Shown in pieces: positions 34,122-42,103 of a stretch of DNA of 64,000 nucleotides; the first letter of the stretch is position 1, and each line of letters opens with the position of its first letter. This stretch comes from Limnochordaceae bacterium (GTDB lineage Bacteria; Bacillota; Limnochordia; Limnochordales; DUMU01), in assembly GCA_014896305.1 (NCBI GenBank), contig JADBKQ010000001.1, forward strand, positions 124,001 to 188,000. Direction: 5' to 3'. Under the pieces are notes generated by a model, which worked only from the letters and a program-made list of their open reading frames with translations, searched no databases and was not told where the DNA came from. Both the position numbers and the translations under genes were made by a program.

Positions 34122-35168
34122 ATGCTGGAAGTGCCGCAAGTACTCGGGCAGGAGCGAGTGCGCCGCCTGCTGGGTTTGGCGCTCCGGCACGGACGGTTTC
34201 CGCAGGCGCTCTTGATCGCCGGCCCGGCGGGGATCGGCAAACGGGCGCTAGGAAGGCAATTGGCGGCCGCACTACTCTGTTCCCATCCGGCGGAGGATGG
34301 GTGGGGCTGTGGCCGGTGCCGCTCCTGCCGGGCGGTGGCCTCCGGCGCTCATCCTGACCTCCATTGGCTGGAGGCCGACCCCAACACAAAGTTGACGCTG
34401 GAAGCCGTCCGCCCGTGGCATACCCAGGCCAGTGGCCTGACGCCCGCCTGGGGGGAGCGGGTGGTGGGAGTGGTAGTGCCGGCCGAGGAGCTGACGGAAG
34501 CAGCCCAAAATAGCCTGTTGAAGGTGATCGAAGAGCCTCCGCCGACTGTAACGTGGCTTTTGCTTACCGCCAACCCGGCGGCGTTGCTGGCCACGATCCG
34601 TTCTCGCTGCCAACTGGTGCAGCTCGATCCGGTACCGGCTCGAACCATTGCCGATTGGTTGGTCTCCGCCCAGCAGCAGGAGCCTTCCCGAGCCCAGGAG
34701 ATTGCCCGGCTGGCCGCCGGACGCCCTGGGGTGGCCCTCGAGTGGGTACAGGACTCCAGGGCTGAATCGCTGCGCCAGGAGGTGAGCCAGGTACTGATGC
34801 AGATGGGCCGGGGCCGGGCAGCAGAGCTTTTGGAGGTGGCCCGCGCCTGGAGCGAAGCGGGTGACCACCTGGCCCGCCGCCTGGAGCTTCTGGCGTTGGG
34901 GTGGCGGGACCTGGTAGTCGTGCAAGCGTGGGAGCAGGGCGCGGCGCAGCATGGCCAGGATCAGGGGAAAAACTGCCAGCCCCCTGTGCCGTTGTACTTT
35001 CCGGAGTTGCGCCCGGCGCCCCAGGCAACGACGCTGGTGTCGGCCGGTCGGTTACTGGCCTGTGCCAGTCGGGCTCTTGCGCTAGCGCGGCAACTCAGCA
35101 TCTGGGGGAGCGCCCGGCTCCAATTGGAAGCCCTGCTGGTGGAGGCGGAGACGGCCTGGAAGGGGTAA
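34122..35168 (+). CDS. holB: DNA polymerase III subunit delta prime
   Basis: The clamp-loader delta-prime subunit, a AAA+ protein without ATPase activity of its own. The N-terminal 'VLGQERVRRLLGLALRHGRF', 'LLIAGPAGIGKRALGRQLAA', a zinc-binding cysteine cluster 'GWGCGRCRSCRAVASG', and the SRC motif in 'LLATIRSRCQLVQL' are visible. ATG 34122 gives 348 residues and matches the family start better than the ORF-track 34065. Bacillus has yaaR between yaaQ and holB; it is absent here. Confidence 0.93.
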   Translation: MLEVPQVLGQERVRRLLGLALRHGRFPQALLIAGPAGIGKRALGRQLAAALLCSHPAEDGWGCGRCRSCRAVASGAHPDLHWLEADPNTKLTLEAVRPWHTQASGLTPAWGERVVGVVVPAEELTEAAQNSLLKVIEEPPPTVTWLLLTANPAALLATIRSRCQLVQLDPVPARTIADWLVSAQQQEPSRAQEIARLAAGRPGVALEWVQDSRAESLRQEVSQVLMQMGRGRAAELLEVARAWSEAGDHLARRLELLALGWRDLVVVQAWEQGAAQHGQDQGKNCQPPVPLYFPELRPAPQATTLVSAGRLLACASRALALARQLSIWGSARLQLEALLVEAETAWKG

Positions 35169-35173
35169 AGAGC

Positions 35174-36349
35174 TTGTCGGAAGCCAAACAGGTTAACATG
35201 ATTCCAGTCGTGGGCGTTCGATTTGGCCACGACTGTCGAATATCGTATTGTGATCCGAAAGACCTGGCATTGGATCGCGGGATGCGGGTGGTGGTCGAGA
35301 CGCCCCAGGGTGAGCAGTTGGGAACGGTGATCGTGCCCACCCGCTGGTGGCCGGAGGACGCTGTGGCCGACCGGCTGCTCCGCGTCGTAAGGGTTGCCAA
35401 TGATCAGGACGAAGAGAGGGCTCGGCAGGCCAATGAGCAGGCGAGTCAAGCGCGCGCGTATGCCCAAGAGAGAATCGCGGCGTTGGGCTTGCCCATGCGG
35501 CTGGTCGATGTGGAGTGGACGCTGGACCAGAGCAAGGTGACCTTCTATTTCGTGGCCGACGGCCGGGTAGACTTCCGTGAGCTGGTTCACCAGTTGACCG
35601 AGTATCTGCATTGCCGCGTCGAGCTTCGCCAGATTGGCGCCCGTGACCACGCCCGCATACTCGGGGGACTGGGTCCGTGCGGTCGGCCCTTGTGCTGCGT
35701 CTCGTTCCTGCGGGAATTTGCTCCGGTGTCCATTCGCATGGCGAAGGACCAGAACCTGGTGTTAAACCCGGGGCGGATCTCGGGTATGTGTGGGCGGCTC
35801 ATGTGCTGCCTGCGGTATGAGGAAGAGACCGACCAGCCCGGTGACGAAGCCAACGGGGAGGAAAACGGCTCACAGACGGGTGAAGCCCAGGAAAAGGGCG
35901 CCGCGCCCCCGGAGGGGGAGCCGGGTCAAGAGCTGCTGGGCAAAGGCGAAGGAAAAAGAGAGGCGGAGCTGAACGGAGGCGGTTGCCGCCGGGAAGAGTC
36001 ATGTCGTTGCCCGTGGGCGATGGCGCACCTGCCAGAAGCCGCTCGAGACAAAAGCAAACCGCTACCGTCCCCCCGCCCCTCGGGGAAGGCGAGGACGGCG
36101 GCGAGGATTGCATCGGCAGGGTCAGAAACAGGGCAAGAGCCGGCTGGCCCAGATGCTACCGCCCCCGCTGGCGGTCGATCCACGAGTCCTGGGCGTCCGG
36201 CGGGCCATCGGTCACGGCGGATGGGGCAAGGAGTGGCAGCCGCACCGTCGCCCTCGTCGCCGCCCCGCTCCCGGCAAGAGCCGGCAGCCAAACGGGCGGC
36301 CGCCACGAGCAAACCCCACAGGCGCAGAAAGGGGCCGAATGTGGCGTGA
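35174..36349 (+). CDS. ricT: PSP1-domain protein YaaT (RicT)
   Basis: The N-terminal ~230 residues match YaaT/RicT: 'IPVVGVRFGHDCRISYCDPK', 'ALGLPMRLVDVEWTLDQSKV' and 'ARILGGLGPCGRPLCCVSFL'. 'GRISGMCGRLMCCLRYEEET' completes the cysteine set that in Bacillus helps hold Fe-S clusters in the RicAFT complex acting on RNA processing and sporulation. The C-terminal ~150 residues are low complexity and basic/acidic, much longer than in Bacillus YaaT (~275 aa total), and include an extra 'CRREESCRCPW' motif. TTG 35174 has AAGGGG upstream; ATG 35198 is an alternative. The end overlaps rsmI. Confidence 0.92.
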   Translation: MSEAKQVNMIPVVGVRFGHDCRISYCDPKDLALDRGMRVVVETPQGEQLGTVIVPTRWWPEDAVADRLLRVVRVANDQDEERARQANEQASQARAYAQERIAALGLPMRLVDVEWTLDQSKVTFYFVADGRVDFRELVHQLTEYLHCRVELRQIGARDHARILGGLGPCGRPLCCVSFLREFAPVSIRMAKDQNLVLNPGRISGMCGRLMCCLRYEEETDQPGDEANGEENGSQTGEAQEKGAAPPEGEPGQELLGKGEGKREAELNGGGCRREESCRCPWAMAHLPEAARDKSKPLPSPRPSGKARTAARIASAGSETGQEPAGPDATAPAGGRSTSPGRPAGHRSRRMGQGVAAAPSPSSPPRSRQEPAAKRAAATSKPHRRRKGPNVA

Positions 36350-37341
36350 GCTCAGCCCCTGCACCAGCACCGGGGACACTATACGTCTGTGGGACACCCA
36401 TTGGGAATCTGGAGGATTCCAGCCGGCGCCTGTTGAGCACATTGGCGCAGGTGAACTGGATCGCTGCAGAAGACACACGCCAGACGCGCAAGCTGCTGGC
36501 CCATTTCGACATTCACACGCCGCTTGTCGCCTACCATGAGCATAACCGGGCACGACAAGAACCGGTGCTGATCGCCCGGCTTTTGGCCGGTGAGTCAGGG
36601 GCGTTGGTCACCGATGCCGGCATGCCGGCCATCTCTGACCCTGGGCAGAGTCTGGTAAACGCGGCGCATCGAGCGGGAGTCCCGGTGCGGGTGGTCCCCG
36701 GCCCTTCAGCGGTTACGGCTGCGCTGGCCATCTCCGGACTAGCCAGCGAACGCTGGTGCTTCGAGGGCTTTCTCCCTCGCCAGAGCAAGCTACGGCAAGA
36801 GCGGCTGGAGCAGCTCCGCCGCGAGGCGCGCACCATCGTCTTGTTTGAGGCGCCTCACCGTGTGCAGGAGACTCTGGCCGAGTTGGCAGCGGTGCTGGGG
36901 GATCGCCAAGTGGCCGTAGTGCGCGAGTTGACCAAGCAGTTTGAAGAGTGCCGGCGAGCCTCTCTTTCCCAGCTGGCCCGGGAATGGCAACAGGAGCCGG
37001 CGAGAGGCGAGTTCGTGCTGGTGATCGCCCCACCCGTACAGGGACAGCCGTTCTCCCCTGCACAGGATACCGGGGAGACGATCGCAGCGGAGGACGAGCC
37101 CGTCTATCGTGCCACCGTGGCGGCCTTGCAAGCGCAAGGGTGGAGCCGTTCTCAGGCGATTCGCAGGGTGGCTCAGCGGTTCGGCCTCTCTCGTGACGAG
37201 TTGTATGCCAGGTTGTACGGGCAGCGAAAGCCGTCCTCGGCAGACGAGCCTGGCGGGATGAGAGACTGGGAAGACACGAACCCCGGCGAGAAGGAGGGAA
37301 ACACGTCTCCTGCCACCGGGGCTCGAGCCAACGTCCCGTAA
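36346..37341 (+). CDS. rsmI: 16S rRNA (cytidine1402-2'-O)-methyltransferase RsmI
   Basis: RsmI 2'-O-methylates C1402 of 16S rRNA with RsmH. The tetrapyrrole-methylase fold shows 'LYVCGTPIGNLEDSSRRLLS', 'ALVTDAGMPAISDPGQSLVN', 'VVPGPSAVTAALAISGLA' and 'RWCFEGFLPRQSKLRQERL'. The ORF track starts at 35983 inside ricT; GTG 36346 overlaps the ricT stop (GTGA) and begins 9 residues before the domain. The C-terminal extension contains 'GLSRDELYARLYGQRKP', typical of longer Bacillota RsmI. Confidence 0.95.
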   Translation: MSSAPAPAPGTLYVCGTPIGNLEDSSRRLLSTLAQVNWIAAEDTRQTRKLLAHFDIHTPLVAYHEHNRARQEPVLIARLLAGESGALVTDAGMPAISDPGQSLVNAAHRAGVPVRVVPGPSAVTAALAISGLASERWCFEGFLPRQSKLRQERLEQLRREARTIVLFEAPHRVQETLAELAAVLGDRQVAVVRELTKQFEECRRASLSQLAREWQQEPARGEFVLVIAPPVQGQPFSPAQDTGETIAAEDEPVYRATVAALQAQGWSRSQAIRRVAQRFGLSRDELYARLYGQRKPSSADEPGGMRDWEDTNPGEKEGNTSPATGARANVP

Positions 37342-37379
37342 AGGAGGGCAAAAGTGCAGGGATAGGGCGGGCAAGAGGG

Positions 37380-37625
37380 CTACGAAGCGTTTTGCATGGC
37401 CTTCCAGCATTCGCCGCAGATGTTTTTGTCCTTGAAAACCCGAATGTCATCAGCGCTTCCACAAAAGATGCAGGCGGGTTCGTACTTCTTGAGAACGATC
37501 ATCTCGCCCTCGACGTAAATTTCCAGGGCGTCCTTCTGCCCGATTTGCAGGGTACGACGCAGCTCAATCGGGATGACGACCCGGCCCAGGTCGTCGACCT
37601 TCCGTACGATACCGGTCGATTTCAT
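37380..37625 (-). CDS. abrB: Transition-state regulator AbrB
   Basis: An 81-residue AbrB/SpoVT-family regulator. The swapped-hairpin N-domain 'MKSTGIVRKVDDLGRVVIPI' with 'LRRTLQIGQKDALEIYVEGE' is nearly identical to Bacillus AbrB. The C-terminal half contains a CxxC...CxxC-like arrangement ('ACIFCGSADDIRVF' and 'NICGECWKA'), which may bind zinc and is seen in AbrB from clostridia and deep Bacillota. ATG 37625 has GAGGAGG upstream; the ORF track starts 10 codons earlier. A sigma-A promoter and tandem Spo0A-box-like sites lie directly upstream, suggesting Spo0A repression as in Bacillus. Confidence 0.93.
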   Translation of the reverse strand: MKSTGIVRKVDDLGRVVIPIELRRTLQIGQKDALEIYVEGEMIVLKKYEPACIFCGSADDIRVFKDKNICGECWKAMQNAS

Positions 37626-37637
37626 TGGCACTACCTC

Positions 37638-37654
37638 CTCGACACCGTTCGACA
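37638..37654 (-). promoter_or_regulatory. Tandem Spo0A-box-like sequences in abrB leader
   Basis: On the minus strand TGTCGAA is followed 10 bp later (start to start) by TGTCGAG. The 0A-box core is TGNCGAA. They lie about +10 to +27 from the predicted transcription start, the same place and spacing class as the abrB 0A boxes of Bacillus. Confidence 0.6.
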
Positions 37655-37670
37655 CTGGCGACCCAGGCCA

Positions 37671-37700
37671 AGTATACTAATATTTCCAGTCCCACGTCAA
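37671..37700 (-). promoter_or_regulatory. Sigma-A-type promoter of abrB
   Basis: Minus strand TTGACG (37700-37695), an 18-bp spacer, TATACT (37676-37671). The predicted start is near 37664, about 40 nt before the abrB ATG. Confidence 0.8.
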
Positions 37701-37751
37701 TCCCTGCCAGGGAAACTTGTGGGGATTTTGTCAGAAAGGAAGACCCTTCTC

Positions 37752-38513
37752 ATGAGGCTTACCATTCTAGGTGCGACCAGCCCCGTTCCCGGTCCTGGAG
37801 AGGCAAACCCCGGCTACCTCCTCGAGACGAATGGAGAGCGATGGTTGCTGGACTGTGGGTCCGGCGTCATCTCCCGCCTGCAGCGATACGTTCCCCTGAG
37901 CCAGCTGAATGGTTGTCTTATTACCCACTTCCACCCCGATCACATAGCGGATCTTTGGACGTTGTCGTTTGGCCTTGGACGCCTCTTCCTGGCCGGGCAA
38001 CGAGAGGAGCGGTTCCCCATCTACGTGCCACCTGGATACGCCACAGTCTTTTGGGAGCTTACCGACCGCGTCGGTGGGTTTTCCTCCCTATTTCGTTCGT
38101 TCCTGGATCTTACCGAGTATCGCCCGCACAGCACATGGCTGCTGGGACGAACTGTAGCCGAGTTCTACCCTACAGGACATCCTCTGGCAGCCCACGCCAT
38201 CCGCCTGGAGGGAGATCGGAGTCTGTGCTACTCGGGCGATGCTACGCTGCATGGTGAACTCGTGGCCGCCGCTGCCCATGTCGATCTCCTGCTCTGTGAG
38301 GCCGGCGCCCCCGACGCGGCACAGGCCGAAGAGACACATCATCTGACGGCTACCATGGCGGCACAGGTGGCCGCGGAGGCCGGAGTGGGAGAGTTGGCCC
38401 TCACCCACTTTCTGAGTGGGGAGGATCGACAGGCGAAGGTACACGAGGCGGCCCGCCTTTTCTCTGGTCGCTGCCGTGCAGTGCGGGAAGATGATGTGAT
38501 CGCTCTCGCCTAG
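37752..38513 (+). CDS. MBL-fold metallo-hydrolase (RNase Z-like)
   Basis: A 253-residue metallo-beta-lactamase-fold protein. Metal ligands are 'CLITHFHPDHIADL' (HxHxDH), 'GHPLAAHAIRLEG', 'SLCYSGDATLHGELVAAA' (Asp bridging residue) and 'LALTHFLSGEDRQ'. The arrangement resembles RNase Z-like and arylsulfatase-like members acting on phosphodiesters, but it is not recognisably RNase Z (no exosite). ATG 37752 has AGAAAGGA upstream; the ORF track runs back through abrB. It is divergent from abrB and convergent with the DUF3084 gene. Confidence 0.88.
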   Translation: MRLTILGATSPVPGPGEANPGYLLETNGERWLLDCGSGVISRLQRYVPLSQLNGCLITHFHPDHIADLWTLSFGLGRLFLAGQREERFPIYVPPGYATVFWELTDRVGGFSSLFRSFLDLTEYRPHSTWLLGRTVAEFYPTGHPLAAHAIRLEGDRSLCYSGDATLHGELVAAAAHVDLLLCEAGAPDAAQAEETHHLTATMAAQVAAEAGVGELALTHFLSGEDRQAKVHEAARLFSGRCRAVREDDVIALA

Positions 38514-38553
38514 CCAGGCAGAAACCCCTGGCGATGGTCCCGCGCCATCAGCA

Positions 38554-39879
38554 CTACTGGCTAGGTGCCACCACGAATCCCAGGCGGATGGGCCCGGCCG
38601 TCCAAATATCCGCAGCTGCCTGCACATCCACGCGTGCCGGGCCTTTGATCTGGGCTACCCGGTTCATCGCCGAGAAAACTTGGTCCAGGTCAAAAGCGGC
38701 TCCATGGGCGGGCAGAAGAAGGCCTTGTTCGCGAGCCAACTCCTCCAGGCGGCGGGATACGGCGGCGTAGAGCGTCTCAAACACGGCCGCTTCGCTTTGA
38801 CGCCCATCCACCGTCACACTCAACAGCTGTTGACCTGCCTGGAAAAGGCGACGGTTCACGATCAAAGAGAAGTCTACAGAGGCGGGTTCTCCTTGGAGGG
38901 AATTAGCTACGGAGTAAATCTGTACGACGACGCTGGAAACGTCGGGCCGGCTCATGATCGCGGCTGTCACCCTGTCCAGAATCTCATCCAGGCTGAGAAT
39001 GCGGGGGGTGGGCGGCTGCGCCCCGTTTTGCGACTCGATGGAGAGGACGTTGAGGAGCAGGATATTGCCGTCGGCGTTGGGAGCGGCTCCTCGGCGTTGG
39101 GCCTCTTGCGCTGCCCACTTCAACAAATACTCCAGGAACTGGCGCACCCACTCTTTTCCGCGCTGAGGTGTGGCGACACCATAGACAAGAGGTTCACCGG
39201 CCTTGATGGCCACATTGCCTTCACGGAAGTCGACAAAATACTTGTACAGGTCACCGAACAGGCGGGAACTATACTGTTGCAGATTGCCCATGCGGTCCGT
39301 CAGCTGGGCAATCTGGCTCTGCAAGCTGGCCCGCTGCTTCTCGAGGGCACTCTTTTGGGCAAGCAATGTTTTCCGTTCGTCGGCCAGCTCGGCAATCTCT
39401 TTTTGGGCCGCCTTGGCCGAGGCCTGCAACTGGGCGTTCGTTCGTTCCAGCTCGGCCTGGTTTTGGGTCAGTTGAGCAATATGCTGGTCCAGTTGGCGGA
39501 TGGACTCATGAGCCAGGGCCAGCTGCTGTTGGGTCTTGGTCAAATCGCTCCGACTGTATGAAAGGGTGGCCTGCAGTTTGCGCAGCTCTTCGGATCGAAT
39601 CTGCCGGTCGGACTCGAGTGAGGCGATGGTCTGGCGGATCTTCTCCATGCCGAAAAGGGCCGTCCGGGCATCCTGGGAGATGGCGGCTACGCCCAGGACC
39701 GTGCCCAGGGCAATCAAGCCGCCTGTGAGCACCGCCACCACGACCGAGGTATACTTGGGACGCAGCCCCAGCAGGGATAGTCGTCCCCGCCCCACCGCCC
39801 GCCCGATCCGGTCACCGGCCCAGGCGACCAAAGCGCCCAGGACAAACATGGTCGGGATCACCCAGAAACCGAAGAGCAC
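38554..39879 (-). CDS. DUF3084 membrane-anchored coiled-coil protein
   Basis: A 441-residue protein. Two N-terminal transmembrane helices ('WVIPTMFVLGALVAWAGD' and 'VVVAVLTGGLIALGTVLGVA') are followed by a long coiled coil rich in Gln, Ala and Leu (about residues 65-210). A C-terminal globular domain has 'GEPLVYGVATPQRGKEWVRQ' and 'DVSSVVVQIYSVANSLQGEP'. This layout is that of DUF3084, a family of unknown function known from cyanobacteria and some Bacillota. The ORF track extends to 40128, but GTG 39879 has AGGAGGGA 9 nt upstream and begins the first helix. Confidence 0.85.
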   Translation of the reverse strand: MLFGFWVIPTMFVLGALVAWAGDRIGRAVGRGRLSLLGLRPKYTSVVVAVLTGGLIALGTVLGVAAISQDARTALFGMEKIRQTIASLESDRQIRSEELRKLQATLSYSRSDLTKTQQQLALAHESIRQLDQHIAQLTQNQAELERTNAQLQASAKAAQKEIAELADERKTLLAQKSALEKQRASLQSQIAQLTDRMGNLQQYSSRLFGDLYKYFVDFREGNVAIKAGEPLVYGVATPQRGKEWVRQFLEYLLKWAAQEAQRRGAAPNADGNILLLNVLSIESQNGAQPPTPRILSLDEILDRVTAAIMSRPDVSSVVVQIYSVANSLQGEPASVDFSLIVNRRLFQAGQQLLSVTVDGRQSEAAVFETLYAAVSRRLEELAREQGLLLPAHGAAFDLDQVFSAMNRVAQIKGPARVDVQAAADIWTAGPIRLGFVVAPSQ

Positions 39880-40074
39880 CCTGTCACTTCCCTCCTGTGG
39901 GTCAAACCGGGCCAAACGCAGTACTTCTCGTTGACGACCTTGTTTTCCTCGTTTGCCGAGAGGCGGTTGGGCAGCAACAGAATGGGAAAGGTAGTAAGCT
40001 GAACTATGACCAGTCCACGTGAGCCACTCCATCCCTGCCGGGCAGATCCGGAATCTCATGGCGGAGCTGAGGGA

Positions 40075-40944
40075 ATGGATAGAGAGCCCTCCGCTCCTTC
40101 TGCCCTGTGGATCGACAGCCATTGCCATCTCAATGATGAGTCATTTGCGTCGGATCTGGAGACTGTCTGGGCCCGTGCTTGCGAAGCCGGGGTTGTGCAA
40201 GCCATCGTGCCGGGCTACGACGTGGCTTCCTCACGTCGTGCCCTGGCCCTCGCCCGCCAGCTCCCTCGCGCCCTGTTTGCAGCCGTAGCGATTCATCCGG
40301 ATCAAGCCGATCAGGTAACCGACACCGACTGGGCTGAGCTTACGGACCTGACCAGGCAACCTGAGGTGGTGGCGATTGGGGAGACGGGGCTCGACTTTCA
40401 TTACCCTACCCCTTCCCGCCAGGCTCAAATGGACCTCTTTCAGCGTCATCTTGAGCTCGCCGTGCAACTGAGGCTGCCCGTCATCGTTCACAGCCGGGAG
40501 GCGGAGGACGAGACCCTCCGGCTGTTGCGGAAGGCTGGCTGGAGCACCACCGCAGCCCCGGCCCCGGGTTGCCAGGTAATCCTGCATTGCTTCATGGGCA
40601 GCGAAGCTTACGCCCGGGAGGCACTGGCGTTGGGTTGCATGATCTCTTTGTCGGGAGCGTTGACCTTTCGCAAACTGGAGGCCTTGCGGGAACTGGTCAG
40701 CCGTCTTCCAGGGGGACGGCTGCTGGTGGAGACAGACGCCCCCTACCTGGCCCCGGAACCCTACCGGGGGCGTCGGAACGAACCGGCATGGGTCGCTCTG
40801 GTTGGCCAACGACTGGCCGCGGTGCGGGGCGAAGACGTGCAGGCGATGAGCCGGCAGCTATGCGAGAATACTCGCCGGGCGTTTCGCCTGCCGCCAGCTC
40901 CCGCTCAGACATTAGGCGTGCCCAAGGTCATTCTCCCTGGGTGA
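40075..40944 (+). CDS. tatD: TatD-family metal-dependent deoxyribonuclease
   Basis: A TIM-barrel hydrolase with the TatD metal ligands: 'WIDSHCHLNDESFASDLETV' (HxH), 'VAIGETGLDFHYP' (Glu), 'LPVIVHSREAEDETLRLL', 'QVILHCFMGSEAYAREAL' and 'LLVETDAPYLAPEPYRGRRN'. TatD enzymes are 3'-5' DNases/RNases in repair and turnover. In Bacillus tatD (yabD) follows abrB and metS; metS is not here. ATG 40075 with GGAG 8 nt upstream is preferred over 40006. The 3' end overlaps the convergent nucleotidyltransferase gene by 17 bp. Confidence 0.93.
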   Translation: MDREPSAPSALWIDSHCHLNDESFASDLETVWARACEAGVVQAIVPGYDVASSRRALALARQLPRALFAAVAIHPDQADQVTDTDWAELTDLTRQPEVVAIGETGLDFHYPTPSRQAQMDLFQRHLELAVQLRLPVIVHSREAEDETLRLLRKAGWSTTAAPAPGCQVILHCFMGSEAYAREALALGCMISLSGALTFRKLEALRELVSRLPGGRLLVETDAPYLAPEPYRGRRNEPAWVALVGQRLAAVRGEDVQAMSRQLCENTRRAFRLPPAPAQTLGVPKVILPG

Positions 40945-41926
40945 ACCCGCCGATACGGATTTCAGACGAATCACCAATGTTGAGGCTGGTAAACGAGCCG
41001 GCGACGACCGCATGTTCACCCACCAGCGAGTCAGAAAGCACCACGTTTTCTACCCGGCAGCCCTCGTTGAGGATGCTCTCCCGCACAATGCTGTGACGGA
41101 CAATTACGTCGTCGCCAATCGAGACGTAGGGGCCGATCACGGAGTTCTCCAGCTGAGCGCTGGGGGCGATGGACACTGGCGGGATGACGATGTTCTTCCC
41201 GGGAGGATAGGGGTGGCCGTTTTCTGCCAGCAACACATGATTGGTGGTGAGCAGCGTCTGTGGGTTTCCACAGTCGTACCATTCGTCGACAGGGAACGTG
41301 TCCCACTCGTCTCCGGCTTCAATCATGTGTTGGAGCCCATCGGTCAGCTGGTACTCGCCTTTGACCCGCTGGTCCCGGCGGATGACTTCATCCAGGGCAG
41401 CGATCAGGCGATCTGGGTGTTGCACATAGTACAGGCCAACGATCGCGAGGTTGCTGGTAGGATGAGCTGGCTTTTCCACCAGTCGACGGATCCGGTGGTG
41501 CTCGTCCAGCTCGACGATGCCGAATTTCGTAGGGTCGTCCACGGGCCGGACTCCCAGGGCACTCACCTTTCCGGCGAGGACAGGGGCCAGCTTGGCGCGG
41601 AAGATGGTGTCGCCCAGGACGATGAGCACGGGCTCATCCAGATGTAGAGCGGACTGGGCCAGGTAGACTGCGTGGCCCAGACCCAGGCGCTCTTGCTGCT
41701 CCACGAAACGGACTTTCAGGCCGTAATGCGAGGACACATACTGGACGATTTTATCTCCCAGGTAGCCAACGACCAGGACGACTTCGTCGATGCCCAGGGG
41801 GATCAGTTCATCGAGGATGTGGCCGAGAATGGGTTTGCCTGCGACCGGAACCAGGGCCTTGGGAAGCGTGTGCGTATGGGGCCGCAGGCGCGTACCGACG
41901 CCCGCAACAGGTAAGAGAGCCTGCAT
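40928..41926 (-). CDS. Sugar-phosphate nucleotidyltransferase with left-handed beta-helix
   Basis: A 332-residue protein. The GT-A-like nucleotidyltransferase domain begins 'QALLPVAGVGTRLRPHTHTL' with the signature 'PKALVPVAGKPILGHILDEL', followed by 'LIVLGDTIFRAKLAPV'. A C-terminal hexapeptide beta-helix follows ('SIAPSAQLENSVIGPYVSIG', 'VIVRHSIVRESILNEGCRVE'). It resembles glucose-1-phosphate thymidylyl/UTP-type transferases (RfbA/RmlA-long, GalU-like); the sugar and nucleotide are not certain. ATG 41926 has GGAGGG upstream. A role in cell-surface glycan precursors is probable. Confidence 0.85.
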   Translation of the reverse strand: MQALLPVAGVGTRLRPHTHTLPKALVPVAGKPILGHILDELIPLGIDEVVLVVGYLGDKIVQYVSSHYGLKVRFVEQQERLGLGHAVYLAQSALHLDEPVLIVLGDTIFRAKLAPVLAGKVSALGVRPVDDPTKFGIVELDEHHRIRRLVEKPAHPTSNLAIVGLYYVQHPDRLIAALDEVIRRDQRVKGEYQLTDGLQHMIEAGDEWDTFPVDEWYDCGNPQTLLTTNHVLLAENGHPYPPGKNIVIPPVSIAPSAQLENSVIGPYVSIGDDVIVRHSIVRESILNEGCRVENVVLSDSLVGEHAVVAGSFTSLNIGDSSEIRIGGFTQGE

Positions 41927-42103
41927 GAACAACCCTCCATCTGATTCGCAGCGCTGGGGTACTACGGCTATGATACCATGCCTGGCCAGGGCCTATGCTG
42001 CCTGAACCGGAAGGGAGGGGTTGGGGAAGTCACCTACCCGGGATTCTGGTACAATCGCTGCGTGGGTGTACGCCCGCAGTACCAATGGGGAGAAGGGACG
42101 CGG

